Assembly: GCA_002633025.1 (NCBI GenBank)
Contig: NMRB01000016.1
Coordinates: forward strand, 249,336-313,335
Direction: 5' to 3'
DNA length: 64,000 nt
Source of the DNA: Notospermus geniculatus
Taxonomy: Eukaryota > Nemertea > Pilidiophora > Heteronemertea > Lineidae
The position numbers and the translations under genes were made by a program. Positions 23,163 through 33,520 of this stretch are shown here, one piece after another. Within the stretch, counting starts at the first letter, position 1. Each line of letters opens with the position of its first letter. A model generated the notes under the pieces. That model had not been told where the DNA came from and did not search any database. It worked only from the letters and a program-made list of their open reading frames with translations.

Positions 23163-24050
23163 ATTCTGACAATCATTGCTTGATGATGTTGACACGGTAC
23201 AAAGTACACACCTTGCAGACATCCCGAAATTGAAACATGCGTTCCTTCTCAACTTAAGCCAATATTCGCTAATAAACCGATAGGAAACTCTGACCAAAAT
23301 GTACTCAGGCTAAAAAATGATGGATGCAGACTCAGGAAGCGTTGTAAGAATGCATAATACTAAAAGCTCCCCCGCGAAACAAAATCAAGTTTGGGTCTCC
23401 GGAGACATGTTACTCTTGGGGAAGTGTCTCCACTTAACCAACAAATCTCTCTTGCTTTGATCAACGTTCATGTTGCCAGTCATCAGCCGACCTTTGAAGG
23501 GCAGGTCGACCAAATGGAAAACTTCAAACGACAAACTCCATATCATGCAAGCTCATACCATGTCGAGTTCGACTCGTTAGCTCTATTCTCAAATTATTGT
23601 AATCTACTTGTGTATGTTTATCATTAGCTACGGAGCGCAAAGTTGGTAGCACATGCAAGTTCTGCGAGATACCGGTAGTCTCACTGGCTTGACTGGCTCT
23701 CCTAAAGCTGCAGTCGGCAGCACACATGTACGAAATTCATGTCTGCGAGGTTGGAATTAAAATCACCTTTGTCTTTGTTGTTTTGTGAGTCCTTTGCTCA
23801 CAAGTCCGAATGTTGGTAGCACACGTACTGAAATCTCAGTGAAATCCATCTCAGGGAGCCGTGTGAGCTAAAACTTTTGTGCTACCTCAATCTCTGCCAG
23901 TTTGATGTCCGCATGATGCGACTTGCAGACTCGCTGACATGAACTTGTATACATGTCAACTGCCAGCCTTAGGGCATAGATCTACCGTCCTGTTGGTGAG
24001 GTGGGCATGTTCTCACAGATATGAATTCCGTAGCCTACGTGACGTGCTAC
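23163..24050. other. No gene seen
   Basis: Weakly repeated phrases (GTTGGTAGCACA near 23644 and 23813) but no coding signal. Confidence 0.45.
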
Positions 24051-24256
24051 CAGAAGCGCATGTCACTGACTGAGCTCTCGCTGAGACGAGCTGCCAGAAG
24101 CGCATGTCACTGCTCTCAATGAGACGAGCTCATGTCACTGACTAAGCTCTCAATGAGACGAGCCAGAAACGCATGTCACTGACTGAGCTCTCAATGAGAC
24201 GAGCTGCCAGAAGCGCATGTCACTGACTGAGCTCTCAATGAGACGAGCTGCCAGAA
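24051..24256. repeat. 44-bp minisatellite running into an assembly gap
   Basis: Units read CAGAAGCGCATGTCACTGAC then TGAGCTCTCAATGAGACGAG. About five units, some shortened, are visible before the N run, so the true array length is unknown. Confidence 0.85.
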
Positions 24257-24400
24257 NNNNNNNNNNNNNNNNNNNNNNNNNNNNNNNNNNNNNNNNNNNN
24301 NNNNNNNNNNNNNNNNNNNNNNNNNNNNNNNNNNNNNNNNNNNNNNNNNNNNNNNNNNNNNNNNNNNNNNNNNNNNNNNNNNNNNNNNNNNNNNNNNNNN
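24257..24400. other. Assembly gap of 144 N
   Basis: Unresolved bases, probably because of the 44-bp tandem array that ends at the gap. ORFs drawn across it are meaningless. Confidence 0.95.
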
Positions 24401-24480
24401 TAGCATCAATGAGATCTGCAACACAAATGTCAGATTCTGAAATATTTAACGGCGTTCTTTGGGCTGCGATTACGTTGAGC

Positions 24481-24595
24481 TAGACCACCTATGCGGACAT
24501 GCCGGTCAACAATGGCTTCACAAAGGGTTCCCGACCGTGAAGCCAATGTGAAGCAGCGTGTCCGTATACCGTGTAGCTCTATGTAATCGCAACCT
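24481..24595. repeat. Dispersed hairpin repeat family B, copy 1
   Basis: Contains CAATGGCTTCACAAAG...GTGAAGCCA as a stem and GCGTGTCCGTATAC downstream. The same parts occur at 29605-29715, with the hairpin inverted. Confidence 0.55.
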
Positions 24596-24716
24596 TAAGC
24601 AAATTATCCATGCGTGTTGCGTGTGCGTAGTCCGTTTACAGAGGGGTGCATCCATTCCAAATGTCACTACCGAATCCATCGAACTAGAAGCAGATAAAGC
24701 AGTGGCTGCTCCCTTC

Positions 24717-24928
24717 AGCCCAATTCACACTGCCACGATTCCGACCACGATGCCTCTACGAATCCTCTGAAATATTTTCGTAGAGTGATCGTGGCCTTAG
24801 TGTTACAATGGGTGCGGATTATCACGAAAAACAAAGTCTGTAGGAAGGCATCACGAAGCCTATAGGAACACCACGAAAGCATTTCGTAGAGGCATCGTGG
24901 TCGGAATCGTGGCAGTGTGAACTGGGCT
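24717..24928 (+). mobile_element. 212-bp MITE, copy 1 of a head-to-head pair
   Basis: Ends AGCCCAATTCACACTGCCAC and GTGGCAGTGTGAACTGGGCT are inverted repeats. Flanked by TTC on both sides (24714-24716, 24929-24931), a likely 3-bp target duplication. Nearly the whole element is the reverse complement of 24981-25194. Confidence 0.85.
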
Positions 24929-24980
24929 TTCCGTAAACGGAATACGCATACGCAGCACGCACATGGATAACCTGCAATAA

Positions 24981-25194
24981 AGCCCAGTTCACACTGCCAC
25001 GATTCCGACCACGATGCCTCTACGAAATGCTTTCGTGGTGTTCCTATAGGCTTCGTGATGCCTTCCTACAGACTTCTTGTTTTTCGTGATAATCCGCACC
25101 CATTGTAACACTAAGGCCACGATCCCTCTACGAAAATATTTCAGAGGATTCGTAGAGGCATCGTGGTCGGAATCGTGGCAGTGTGAACTGGGCT
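24981..25194 (-). mobile_element. 214-bp MITE, copy 2, inverted relative to copy 1
   Basis: Reverse-complement copy of 24717-24928 with few differences, flanked by TAA on both sides (24978-24980, 25195-25197). The spacer 24932-24978 (TAAACGGAATACGCATACGC) is itself an inverted match to sequence left of copy 1 (about 24600-24640), so a larger inverted duplication is present. Confidence 0.85.
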
Positions 25195-25299
25195 TAAGCC
25201 TGCTAAGCCTGGAAAAGAACGTTACAGCGTTATTTGATATGCTGTTGTATTGTTCAAAGTTTATGATATTGAATACTTCTTTGGTTCTTGCCGTGAGTT

Positions 25300-25400
25300 C
25301 TTACTTGTGGGATTCGAACCCACGACCCCTCGCATACGGCAGCTTCATCAGCATTAACAGACCACAGCGCTCTATTTATAAGAGAATGAATCTTAATGAT
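25300..25400 (-). mobile_element. tRNA-derived SINE head
   Basis: Read on the minus strand, a perfect T-arm (GTGGGTTCGAATCCCAC) serves as RNA polymerase III B box at 25307-25323. An A-box-like GAGCGCTGTGGTCTGTTAAT lies about 50 bases upstream. I could not fold a full acceptor stem, so a tRNA-derived SINE or tRNA pseudogene is more likely than a functional tRNA. Confidence 0.55.
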
Positions 25401-27415
25401 GTAGACTAGTTGCTTCAAACCAGCTTCACGAAGATTCTTGGAGGAAGGACACACTCGTGGAGTGTACATAGACTGACTGATCTCATGGCTAAGCTAAGAG
25501 GCACTTAGTGTCCTCTTAACTCGCTGACGTTTTTCTAAAATATCGACAGCCGTGTCGAATTAGAGTCTATTAGAGTCTATTGTCCGTAGGTGTGGAGGCA
25601 TCACCGTGTTCAGAACGAATGAAAGAGCTTGCACAACGCCCAGGCTAATTCGGGGATCCCTCTAAGGAGTGATGACAACCAACGAAGCGAAAACATATAA
25701 TTGAATCCATTGAGTTGACTCTCTCCTGGGCTCTTTATTGCTTGTAATCGCGATAAGGCTTATCGACTCTAAGAGCATTTTCAATTTCCAGAGAACGACA
25801 GGTTCCTGAGACAAGATACGACGACTTTCGCGATGACACATTAGGCTGAAGTACTGTACGGTCAAATTCAGTCGCGGTAATTCACCGTGAACGTCAATCG
25901 TCCGTTTTAGAGATCAAACCCCGATTAGATAGATAGGGAGTGTGAGTTGTCTGACGGAATTTCCTGATTTCGTTTACACTTCGGCCCTCGATCAATTTAT
26001 GGCAATCCTATTCTGACAAGTCGAGGAGGATATACGTTGAAACAAAGGGGACTCGGTGATTGCTACCGAGTCACATGTGTTTAGATCCCCGATGCCCTAG
26101 AGGCCGAGGTGTGACAGGAAATAATGTCCCAAGGAAAAACTGTCCTAGGAACCAAAAATCCGATTTATATTCTAATCTCTGGCGATTGGTTTCTGTACGC
26201 GTGCACCTTAATCCGTCATGGAAAAATAGAAGCGGACACTTTTTGCAGGGGGCACTCTTTACTTTTACACTGGATTAGACCGCCATGTTCAGATGGCGCC
26301 ACGGCCACTTGTACTGGAGTCCATTTCTGACAGTGCTGCCACCTACAGGTGGCGCTGCATGCACCTCTAGACGTTCCTGACAGTAACATGCCGTTGGAGC
26401 ACATGTGCGGACGAAAAACCTTCCCAACTAAAATATGCACGTATCTCCGCCCCCTAACGAATGAAATTCATACGAATCTAATCCCCTCAATACGCTCATG
26501 CTACACTTGACAAATAGTCTAACCAAATGGAAAATTGAATTTTCAAGTTCATGTTTAAATTCTTGGATCGAAATCGAAGTCAATTATGAGAGTAAGAAGC
26601 TCCTACTAACGATGTTTCCAAACCTATTATCATCGGTGATCATTTGCTAAGCAGGGAAATTGGTGACGGGTGGTCGGGCAAATTATAAGGATGACATTTA
26701 TAGTATTAGATTCGCGCGTGTTTCTACCAAGTATCCTTCTTGTCTCTCTTCAGTTATGACCTAAAGCAGGAAAACCCGCGTCCAAGAATACTGAAATCTG
26801 TATCCTAGCTAGCTGCACTTTACTAAATCACCAATCTTTCGCCCTTCTATCCAACGAGGCCCGCCCAGTACAGCGGGTAGCACAAAAGAACCAACAACAA
26901 CAACAACAAAATGTGCTGTTGGGTTCAGGTCAGAATTGCGGCGAGTGTGCTTACAGTCAGAGTTGGTGTGTAGCCTGTCAGTTGGCCTATGAAATGCAGG
27001 ATGCAGGTTGACCTGCAGAAAATGGTATTTGCTATACATTTGACTTCACCATTTGGACACTTACCCAACCCTTATCATAACCTGCAACCTGGTCTAGCGT
27101 CCACGTCTATAAAAGGTCACAGGCCAAGTGAATGTCTTTCGCCATGGAACAGGACAAACAGAACACACATGTAGTAAAAACATGTACTGACACCCAAATA
27201 GTCAAACCATACAGATTACATCGTTCATGGGCTGACAATACATTTCGATGACACCGATAAAACCCATCGGGTGTCATTGCTCTTCTGTAGTGCTTCCTTG
27301 GGAAAAATGATAAATATATTTGGAAGTTTCTCATATTGCTAAGAGGAGAAATAAGGATTATTTGCTTTTTGATAACAGAGATCTCATGTATCATCAAATA
27401 TGGGGGTGTATGAAG
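25401..27415. other. No gene seen
   Basis: Contains a short (CAA)n run at 26892-26909. ORFs are short and unrecognised. Confidence 0.45.
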
Positions 27416-27709
27416 TAGTTTTTCCTGACAAGGACCGCATGGTCTGTCGTCCTGGTTACTGACAGGTTGGTGCTGATGATTGCGGCACTGATTGTGATTT
27501 CTTTGTTCAAGTCTTCATTTCGATGTCAACAGCTCTCTCCGGTGACGTAGCAGGTTGCTTTTATTTTGCATAAACCGGTGTAAAGGGGGATGAAAGTACT
27601 AGGAGAAAATGTCTCTAGTGCAATATGCCTGTTTTGTACAGCGTCAATTTCAGACTCAGCGATATTATCTTTTGTCAAGATAATGGAGCTCGTACTATAA
27701 AAACACGGA
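27416..27709. repeat. Direct duplication, unit 1 (~294 bp)
   Basis: Nearly identical to 27854-28146, differing by a few bases and a 1-bp indel. Each unit ends with GTACTATAAAAACACGGA, which includes a TATAAAAA word. The spacer between units has repeated GAGGGGTGGTC words. Confidence 0.9.
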
Positions 27710-27853
27710 TCATCTGGGTGGTCACGGTCGGGGTAGAGGGGTGGTCGACTTAGCTAATGGAAAATGTGAAGGATTTCATTGGGACCGACAAAAATCGGTC
27801 ATTTTGGAGGGGTGGTCAAGTAAGAGGGGTGGTCAGACTGAGGGGTTCCACTG

Positions 27854-28146
27854 TAGTTTTTCCTGACAAGGACCGCATGGTCTGTCGTCCTGGTTACTGA
27901 CAGGTTGGTGCTGATGATTGCGGCACTGATTGTGATTTCTTTGTTCAAGTCATCATTTCGATGTCAACAGCTCTCTCCGGTGACGTAGCAGGTTGCTTTT
28001 ATTTTGCATAAACCGGTGTAAGGGGGGTGAAAGTACTAGGAGAAAATGTCTCTAGTGCAATATGCCTGTTTTGTACAGTGTCAATTTCAGACTCAGCGAT
28101 ATTATCTTTTGTCAAGATAATGGAGCTCGTACTATAAAAACACGGA
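27854..28146. repeat. Direct duplication, unit 2 (~293 bp)
   Basis: Partner of 27416-27709 at 437-438 bp offset. The very high identity implies a recent duplication or an assembly duplication; no N separates them. Confidence 0.9.
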
Positions 28147-28584
28147 GACTACCATTCCTACCACACCGGAATGATTAAATGACATATTTTGATCGATAGT
28201 TCCACCAACTAGTCCAAGGTTACGGAAGTCGATGCACCGAAGAGACCCAAACTTTAATATTCTTGCACCATATTGCCAAGAAAACATGGCAATATATATC
28301 CTTAATCAATTTACTGCGCTATGGACAAATCCGCACATATTTTCTTGATATATATCTTCAAGAATATTTCACGTAATGATTGATTGTATATTAGGAGCCA
28401 GACACGGTCAGGCTTAGAGGTATTGGTATAGTCTACCAGCTGATTCTTGTAATAATTGTTTATTTGGTACACAAAGGAAAATATTGGAGTCGATAATAGT
28501 GCACCAAATCGGGGAATCTGATCTCTTCGGCTTTATCAGTAATTCATTTGTCATTCCTTATTATCTAATATGTAAACATACAGT
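28147..28584. other. No gene seen
   Basis: AT-rich stretch with ATATATAT-type words and no coding signal. Confidence 0.45.
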
Positions 28585-28931
28585 TGACCCTTGATTAATC
28601 GGTATTGCTGAAGCCTCAGCTAGTGTCTGCCAACACTATGGTTTGAGCTTGATTAATCGGTATTGCTGCAGCCTCAGCTATTGTCTGCCAACACTGGTTT
28701 AAGCTTGATTAGTCTGTATTGCTGCAACCTCAGCTAGTGTCTGCCAACACTGCTTTGAGCTTGATTAATCGGTATTGCTGCAGCCTCAGCTATTGTCTGT
28801 CAACACTCGTTTAAGCTTGATTAGTCTCTATTGCTGCAACCTCAGCTAGTGTCTGCCAACACTGGTTTGAACTTGATTAATCGGTATTGCTGCAGCCTCA
28901 GCTACATGTAGTGTCTGTCAACGCTGGGGTG
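28585..28931. repeat. ~57-bp minisatellite, six units
   Basis: Units carry GCTTGATTAATCGGTATTGC, TGCAGCCTCAGCTA and TGTCTGCCAACACTGGTTT. Alternate units share variants (GGTATT/TGTATT, CAGCC/CAACC), suggesting a two-unit higher-order repeat. Confidence 0.85.
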
Positions 28932-29326
28932 AAGAATGCAAGGACTTGCGTTCCGCGCTCACGCCGAATTTTGTCAAAATATCCATTTCTCATTTTGATT
29001 GGCAGTGCGTAGTTATATTGGGGATTATTACGATTATCAATGTTAATCACAGTGTCAGAATTCGCTTTAAGCATGAAAAGATCGATGGTTTGATTAACAA
29101 ATATTGATTGCTTTTAAGAGGATGGATGCAAAAATCACACTCCAAGGCGTTCAAGATTGCCAACTCGTTAAGTTTTTTTTGTCCTTTGGTTCTTTTCATT
29201 TTAAACCAATTTTGAACTGTCAGGTAGCCGAGCCCAGGTGAGGCAAGAAGGATATCTGAGTTCAAAAAACACAAGTGTGAAGGAATGCTAGGGCAAGGAA
29301 TGCAAATCCAGATTGTAATAGCCATT
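28932..29326. other. No gene seen
   Basis: Contains AATTCGCTTTAAGC at about 29058, similar to the end of the TTAA-flanked MITE at 16865-17047, possibly a degraded copy. Confidence 0.4.
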
Positions 29327-29396
29327 ACCACGACCGTTGGTTTATATATAACCTTACAATGATTGTAAGGTTATAATATAAACCAACGGTCGTGGT
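29327..29396. repeat. Near-perfect 70-bp palindrome
   Basis: ACCACGACCGTTGGTTTATA (left) is mirrored on the right, with a single 1-base indel in arms of 34-35 bp. The centre reads ACAAT-G-ATTGT, the same layout as the palindrome at 16467-16525. Confidence 0.9.
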
Positions 29397-29604
29397 TGCT
29401 CAATAGCCTTACAGTCTAACCCTTCATCTAAAAGTAGAACCGGACGTAGATTCCAGGGAAACCTGCATTCCGGTTACATCTGACGTACATGTATGTTCCT
29501 GTTGCATCTGCTGACGTCAGACACTTTTGATTTTTTTCACTTTTACAATGCTTGTAAAACCTTGATTATCATCACAGAGTCTGAGTGGGATCCAGCTTCT
29601 TCTG

Positions 29605-29715
29605 TTTGTTATCGGCATTGCTGACCGTAAGGTGTTGATGGCTTCACCGTTCTTTGTGAAGCCATTGTTAATAGGCGTGTCCGTATACTGTAAGCCTATA
29701 CATCTATGTAAAGCC
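29605..29715. repeat. Dispersed hairpin repeat family B, copy 2
   Basis: TGGCTTCACCG...TTTGTGAAGCCA forms a tight hairpin, and GCGTGTCCGTATACTGT lies downstream. Related to 24481-24595. Confidence 0.55.
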
Positions 29716-30051
29716 GGCCTTATGTACATGTACCTTTGTATGCACCACAATACTAAATATTTGTCTTGGAAGAAAAATACATCGCACATCTTCTAGTGTC
29801 AGGAGGATGTATCTCATCACCTGTGTCGCAGGTCATTTTGGCGGAATCACAGCGATCGGTAGCATAAGCTACTTTTGGGGTAACTAATTAATAATAATAT
29901 GTATCCGGTGTCTACCAGGGATGTCCAAGGGGCGGTAATCGCCACTCGAGAGGAAATGATACACTTTCCTGGGAGAGTTTTTGTAGCAGGATACAACTCA
30001 TGAATGGATTACTTTTTCTTCGGTGTGTCGTTTGCGATACTTGACACCTTG

Positions 30052-30194
30052 TCCAACACATGATGATGTGGCTCTCTATTTTGTGTACATGTATCAATCT
30101 TAAGTTGAAATATACGACCAACACATGATGATGTAACTTACATCAATTTCAACTGGTTTAAATATACACGACCAATGGATGATGATGTAACTGT
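30052..30194. repeat. Three ~55-bp direct repeats
   Basis: ACGACCAACACATGATGATG and close variants recur near 30053, 30114 and 30168, each followed by sequence leading to ATATAC. Confidence 0.65.
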
Positions 30195-30196
30195 TA

Positions 30197-30343
30197 AAGG
30201 CCAGTCTGTTCATTTTCGTCAGTTGAGGAATCTGAGTTGTGATCCTTGAGAAAATTGCACAACAAATAATCCCTGCAATTTTTCCGTTTTTCCAATGGAT
30301 CACAACTCAGATTCCTCAAGTGACGAAAATGAACAGCCCCTTT
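30197..30343. mobile_element. ~147-bp MITE
   Basis: CTGTTCATTTTCGTCAGTTG at the left is mirrored by CAAGTGACGAAAATGAACAG at the right. Pairing extends through AGGAATCTGAGTTGTGATCC, with arms of about 40 bp. No coding sequence. Confidence 0.8.
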
Positions 30344-31123
30344 GTTTATCAATCTCTACCTGTAGCCAATTGAAATATACTTGATCAACGCATTACGATG
30401 AGAGATCGCATAATAACGTTAAAGTGAAATACATGTATACCTGTATACATGACTGTCCATTTCGTGTTGTCGTATCAACACGATAGCATTCGAGGCAGTC
30501 GGTCAGGGTTATTTTGTATGATGTAAAAAAACACCCTACATGTATCTTTCAGCTCAATATCCTAATTGAACAAGATTTCCCGTTCAAAGTAAACCATACA
30601 CATGATCAACGTATATTATACCTACCCATTCAAAAGCAACTACACGGATCGTAAAATATCACACAATTGATGAACCTTTGCATTGATCATCATTATGTCT
30701 CTTCACAATGATCACAGTAATTAATGACAAATTAATTAAATCAGTTTCGATTTGTTGTGGGCCATGACGTGTGGGTTTCTTTGTTTAAGTGATAAATGAA
30801 AATCACACGGGTGGGGTGGCGAAATAATGTGAAACGTACGTGGTAGACAGTTGTTAATTTCAATGACACTGCCGATTTTTCCTCCGTTGTCATAGACGCA
30901 TTTTTCAAAGTCAGGTGGTAAATGTGTGCGTGTAAACACCATTTAACGATTTTATTTGTCTATAAATTTCTCATCATAATCATCATTAATCAAAAATAAA
31001 CAACTACTGAAGTAGGGACGTGCATTTTACAGTGCATTCGATGGGACTGATGCTGTCAAAATCGTTTCCAAGTTTCGAGAATAGTAACTTTTTGCCGGGT
31101 TTAAGTCCGGGTTTACTTAGAGT
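30344..31123. other. No gene seen
   Basis: AT-rich, short ORFs only. Confidence 0.45.
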
Positions 31124-31212
31124 TATACGGTACGGGCACGCTGGCGAACAATTGCCTAATAAAGAGTTCGTGACCATAAAACCTTTGTTCGCCAGCGTCT
31201 CCGTATACCGTA
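31124..31212. repeat. ~89-bp fold-back
   Basis: Arms 31124-31151 and 31185-31212 pair imperfectly (CGCTGGCGAACAA with TTGTTCGCCAGCG, and TATACGGTA with TACGGTATAC). ORFs on both strands (31004-31283) arise from this symmetry. Confidence 0.65.
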
Positions 31213-31870
31213 CGATTTTTGTCCTATTTTCCTTACTGTATGTACAAAGCTTCGTCATATTTTATAGCTTATCTTATCATTAGCAAGAAACGAAAGCCTC
31301 CACAAATTTCCATCTTTAAGCCACAGAGTACTTCCTACGTGAGATCTTCAAGCATCCATTAGCGATCACCGGCTACTTGAGCTCTATTTTCTGCTCTATT
31401 TTTCTCTTTCGTTGATGTCAATACTGTAATATTGGTAACATCACCCTGGGCTACCTCGACACTAATTCCAACACGCAGTTAATGTGAACGCATTATAAGG
31501 TAAAAAGTGAAATATACTTTATAAAAGCCACGAATACTAGCTGTGTTTACACCTAAGCAATTTTTCCAGGCCCGGGTTCGAATTTAACCCGGATCCATTG
31601 ATTTCTGTCCACACCTATTATTCGTCTTACGATATTGAACGCTGGCCATGCTATTTATAGACACACCACCCATTCAATTTTAGCAGACCGACACCTGTCG
31701 GTGGGCTCAGTAAACGTTTTAGCCCGGCATTTTTCTGTGCACACCTATGAAATTGCCGGGCTAAAGTATAACCCGGATCAGACCCGCCGAGCGAAAGCGG
31801 ACTACATTAGTCCGGCAATTTTTAACCCGGATCCGATTTTCATAGGTGTAAACGCAAAAATGGAGGGTCT

Positions 31871-32629
31871 GGGGGGTTATTCACTAAAGCCACGCAGACG
31901 TTTGCGGGCCCGCTAAGCGCACGCAAACCAAACGCACGCTATTCTGCTTGTTTCACAAAGACCACGCTAGTTAGCAAGAGTGCGCAATTCAGCACGCTAA
32001 TGAGAAGATTTAGCGTCTCCGAAAAAGGTCCCGCAAACGCCACGCATGCCTGTCGCTTTAGAGAAATGGCTATGTTACTCGCTGCAGAGGAAGATGCTCG
32101 CCGACAAATTCGTCGAAATAGGATATTCCGAGATAGAATAAAACCCTAGATATATACGATGACACGGATTTATTAAAAAGGTATCGCATGCCACGCCCGG
32201 TGATCTTGGAAGTCATCGACTTGATTGAAGGTGACATTGCACCGCAAACTGAATTTAGAGCTTAATATATGGTAATGTTTTTCAACGTTATCAACGAGTA
32301 GGCCTACGGAGACCTCTAGTCACTTCCGTAAAACGCGCCTTCCATTTTGATACGAGCCTCCATGATGCTGCTATACCTACTGGTACCACCGTAGGCCAAC
32401 TACCCTAGCGACGAGTGCAAATGACTAAGATCCGGAGAAGGCCGCAATCAGTTAATGGTCAATTATGTCAGTTTGCGTGTCCGCAAATAGCATTGTGTAA
32501 GCGTGGAGTTTGCGGGGGGTTTTGTGAATACCACGCTACGCCAAATTAGCGATCCCGCAAAGTCCACGCAAACGCTACGCTAATTCCACGCAACGCAAAA
32601 ATTAGCGTGGGCTTAGTGAATAACCCCCC
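31871..32629 (+). mobile_element. Nested, decayed PIF/Harbinger DNA transposon (~759 bp)
   Basis: The terminal inverted repeat GGGGGGTTATTCACTAAAGC (right end reverse complement GGGGGGTTATTCACTAAGCC) is of the GGG-TATTCACTAA type seen in Harbinger elements. Subterminal CCACGC/GCGTGG words repeat at both ends. It contains an N-terminal transposase relic (32066-32265). A full autonomous element would be several kilobases with a DDE nuclease and a Myb-like gene; both are missing, so this is an internally deleted copy. The target duplication is unclear. Confidence 0.7.
32066..32265 (+). pseudogene. PIF/Harbinger transposase N-terminal fragment, frameshifted
   Basis: From the ATG at 32066 the frame gives an Arg-rich N terminus ending RNRIFRDRIKP, then a TAG. 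Shifting frame by one base at about 32147 continues DIYDDTDLLKRYRMPRPVIL, then EVIDLIEGDIAPQT, stopping at TAA 32263-32265. The order RxxRDRxxP - (D/N)xxDDxxLxxRYRxxRxxIxxLxDLxxxDLAPxT is the start of Harbinger transposases and the domesticated HARBI1 family as I know them. One base appears lost between the two blocks, and everything after the first ~65 residues, including the catalytic DDE residues, is absent. Clearly nonfunctional. Confidence 0.75.
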
Positions 32630-32732
32630 AGAGCCGGGTCAGGCCCGGCAATTTCTTCAGGTGTAAACACAGCTATAGATTATAAGATGCTTGAACTCGA
32701 TTGGTGTATACGCTACTTGTTGCGTTTTATAA

Positions 32733-32985
32733 CTTGTTGCCATGAACAATAGACTTCACACTCATTTGAGACCGTTTAGGCCTATCACTTTTTCATCTGA
32801 ACAATAGACTTCAGATTCAGTTGAAACCGTTTATTTAATACCTGTTGCCCTGAACAATAGACTTCACATTTAATTGAAACCGTTTTAATACTCATTGCCT
32901 TGAACAATAGACTCCACATTCAGTTGAAACCGTTTTATTGTTGTGGCCCTGAACAATAGACTTAACACTCAGTTGAAAACGTTTT
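32733..32985. repeat. ~50-bp minisatellite, five units
   Basis: Each unit carries TGAACAATAGACTTCACATT and then CAGTTGAAACCGTTTTA, with variable links between. Confidence 0.8.
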
Positions 32986-33346
32986 ATTTGTGATTATACA
33001 CACAATATATTTTTCAAAATATTTGCCTATTGTTGACTTCAAGCCTCTGGCCTAGTCTCAGAACATTCCGTTGCATAAGAGTCTATACCAAAACAATCAG
33101 ATTTCAAAGGTTAGCCGAGTACATTTCTTGGTGTGGGTATTAGTGCATTCACATGATGAACATGTCTTAAAAGGCGGGAACTGAGTATTTTTGAATAGAT
33201 CATTCTCATTTTGCTACTGTTTATACATATATATTTATATAAATTTGACCAGTTTGATACAGAAAGCGTCACATCTAGCGATTCATGTCATTACACAGCA
33301 GTTTATTGGACCTAAAGCTATTTATTGCGGGCGTTTCGCACTCAGA

Positions 33347-33520
33347 ATGGTGATTATAGTATGGCGCTCCTGTTGTCTTGTCGTATTGGGGACTACATTG
33401 TCAGAGAGAGTAAAACAACTCACAAACCTCAAATCAGAAAGAGATAACAGCCGTGCAGCCGGTTATCCTGCAAAATACGACATGCCTAATCCAACGAATA
33501 CCACAGAGCAAGAACCGTAA
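33347..33520 (+). CDS. Candidate secreted peptide (57 aa)
   Basis: The ATG at 33347 begins MVIIVWRSCCLVVLGTTLSE, compatible with a short signal peptide. It is followed by a basic then polar segment (KQLTNLKSERDNSRAAGYPA) and an N-glycosylation-type Asn-Thr-Thr near the C terminus; the frame stops at TAA 33518-33520. The frame is open further upstream to 33191 through an AT-rich low-complexity stretch, so the start is a judgement. An AT-rich TATA-like run lies at 33225-33245. No homologue recognised. Confidence 0.22.
   Translation: MVIIVWRSCCLVVLGTTLSERVKQLTNLKSERDNSRAAGYPAKYDMPNPTNTTEQEP

Larger units (their letters stand above)
31540..32673. mobile_element. Outer MITE-like element hosting a nested Harbinger
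   Basis: The ends GCTGTGTTTACACCT and AGGTGTAAACACAGC are inverted repeats flanked by TA on both sides (31538-31539, 32674-32675), consistent with a TA target duplication as in Tc1/mariner-type elements. The interior has several AACCCGGATC / GCCCGGCAATTT words in both orientations. It is split near the right end by 31871-32629; the remaining outer sequence is about 375 bp. Confidence 0.65.

Noticed and set aside
24191-24483. ORFs crossing the N run
   Set aside because: Most of their length is undetermined sequence.
25300-25400. Functional tRNA gene on the minus strand
   Set aside because: T-arm is perfect but I cannot form an acceptor stem or a clear anticodon arm; better read as a tRNA-derived SINE.
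31004-31283. Overlapping ORFs on both strands
   Set aside because: They span the fold-back at 31124-31212 and have no recognised domain.
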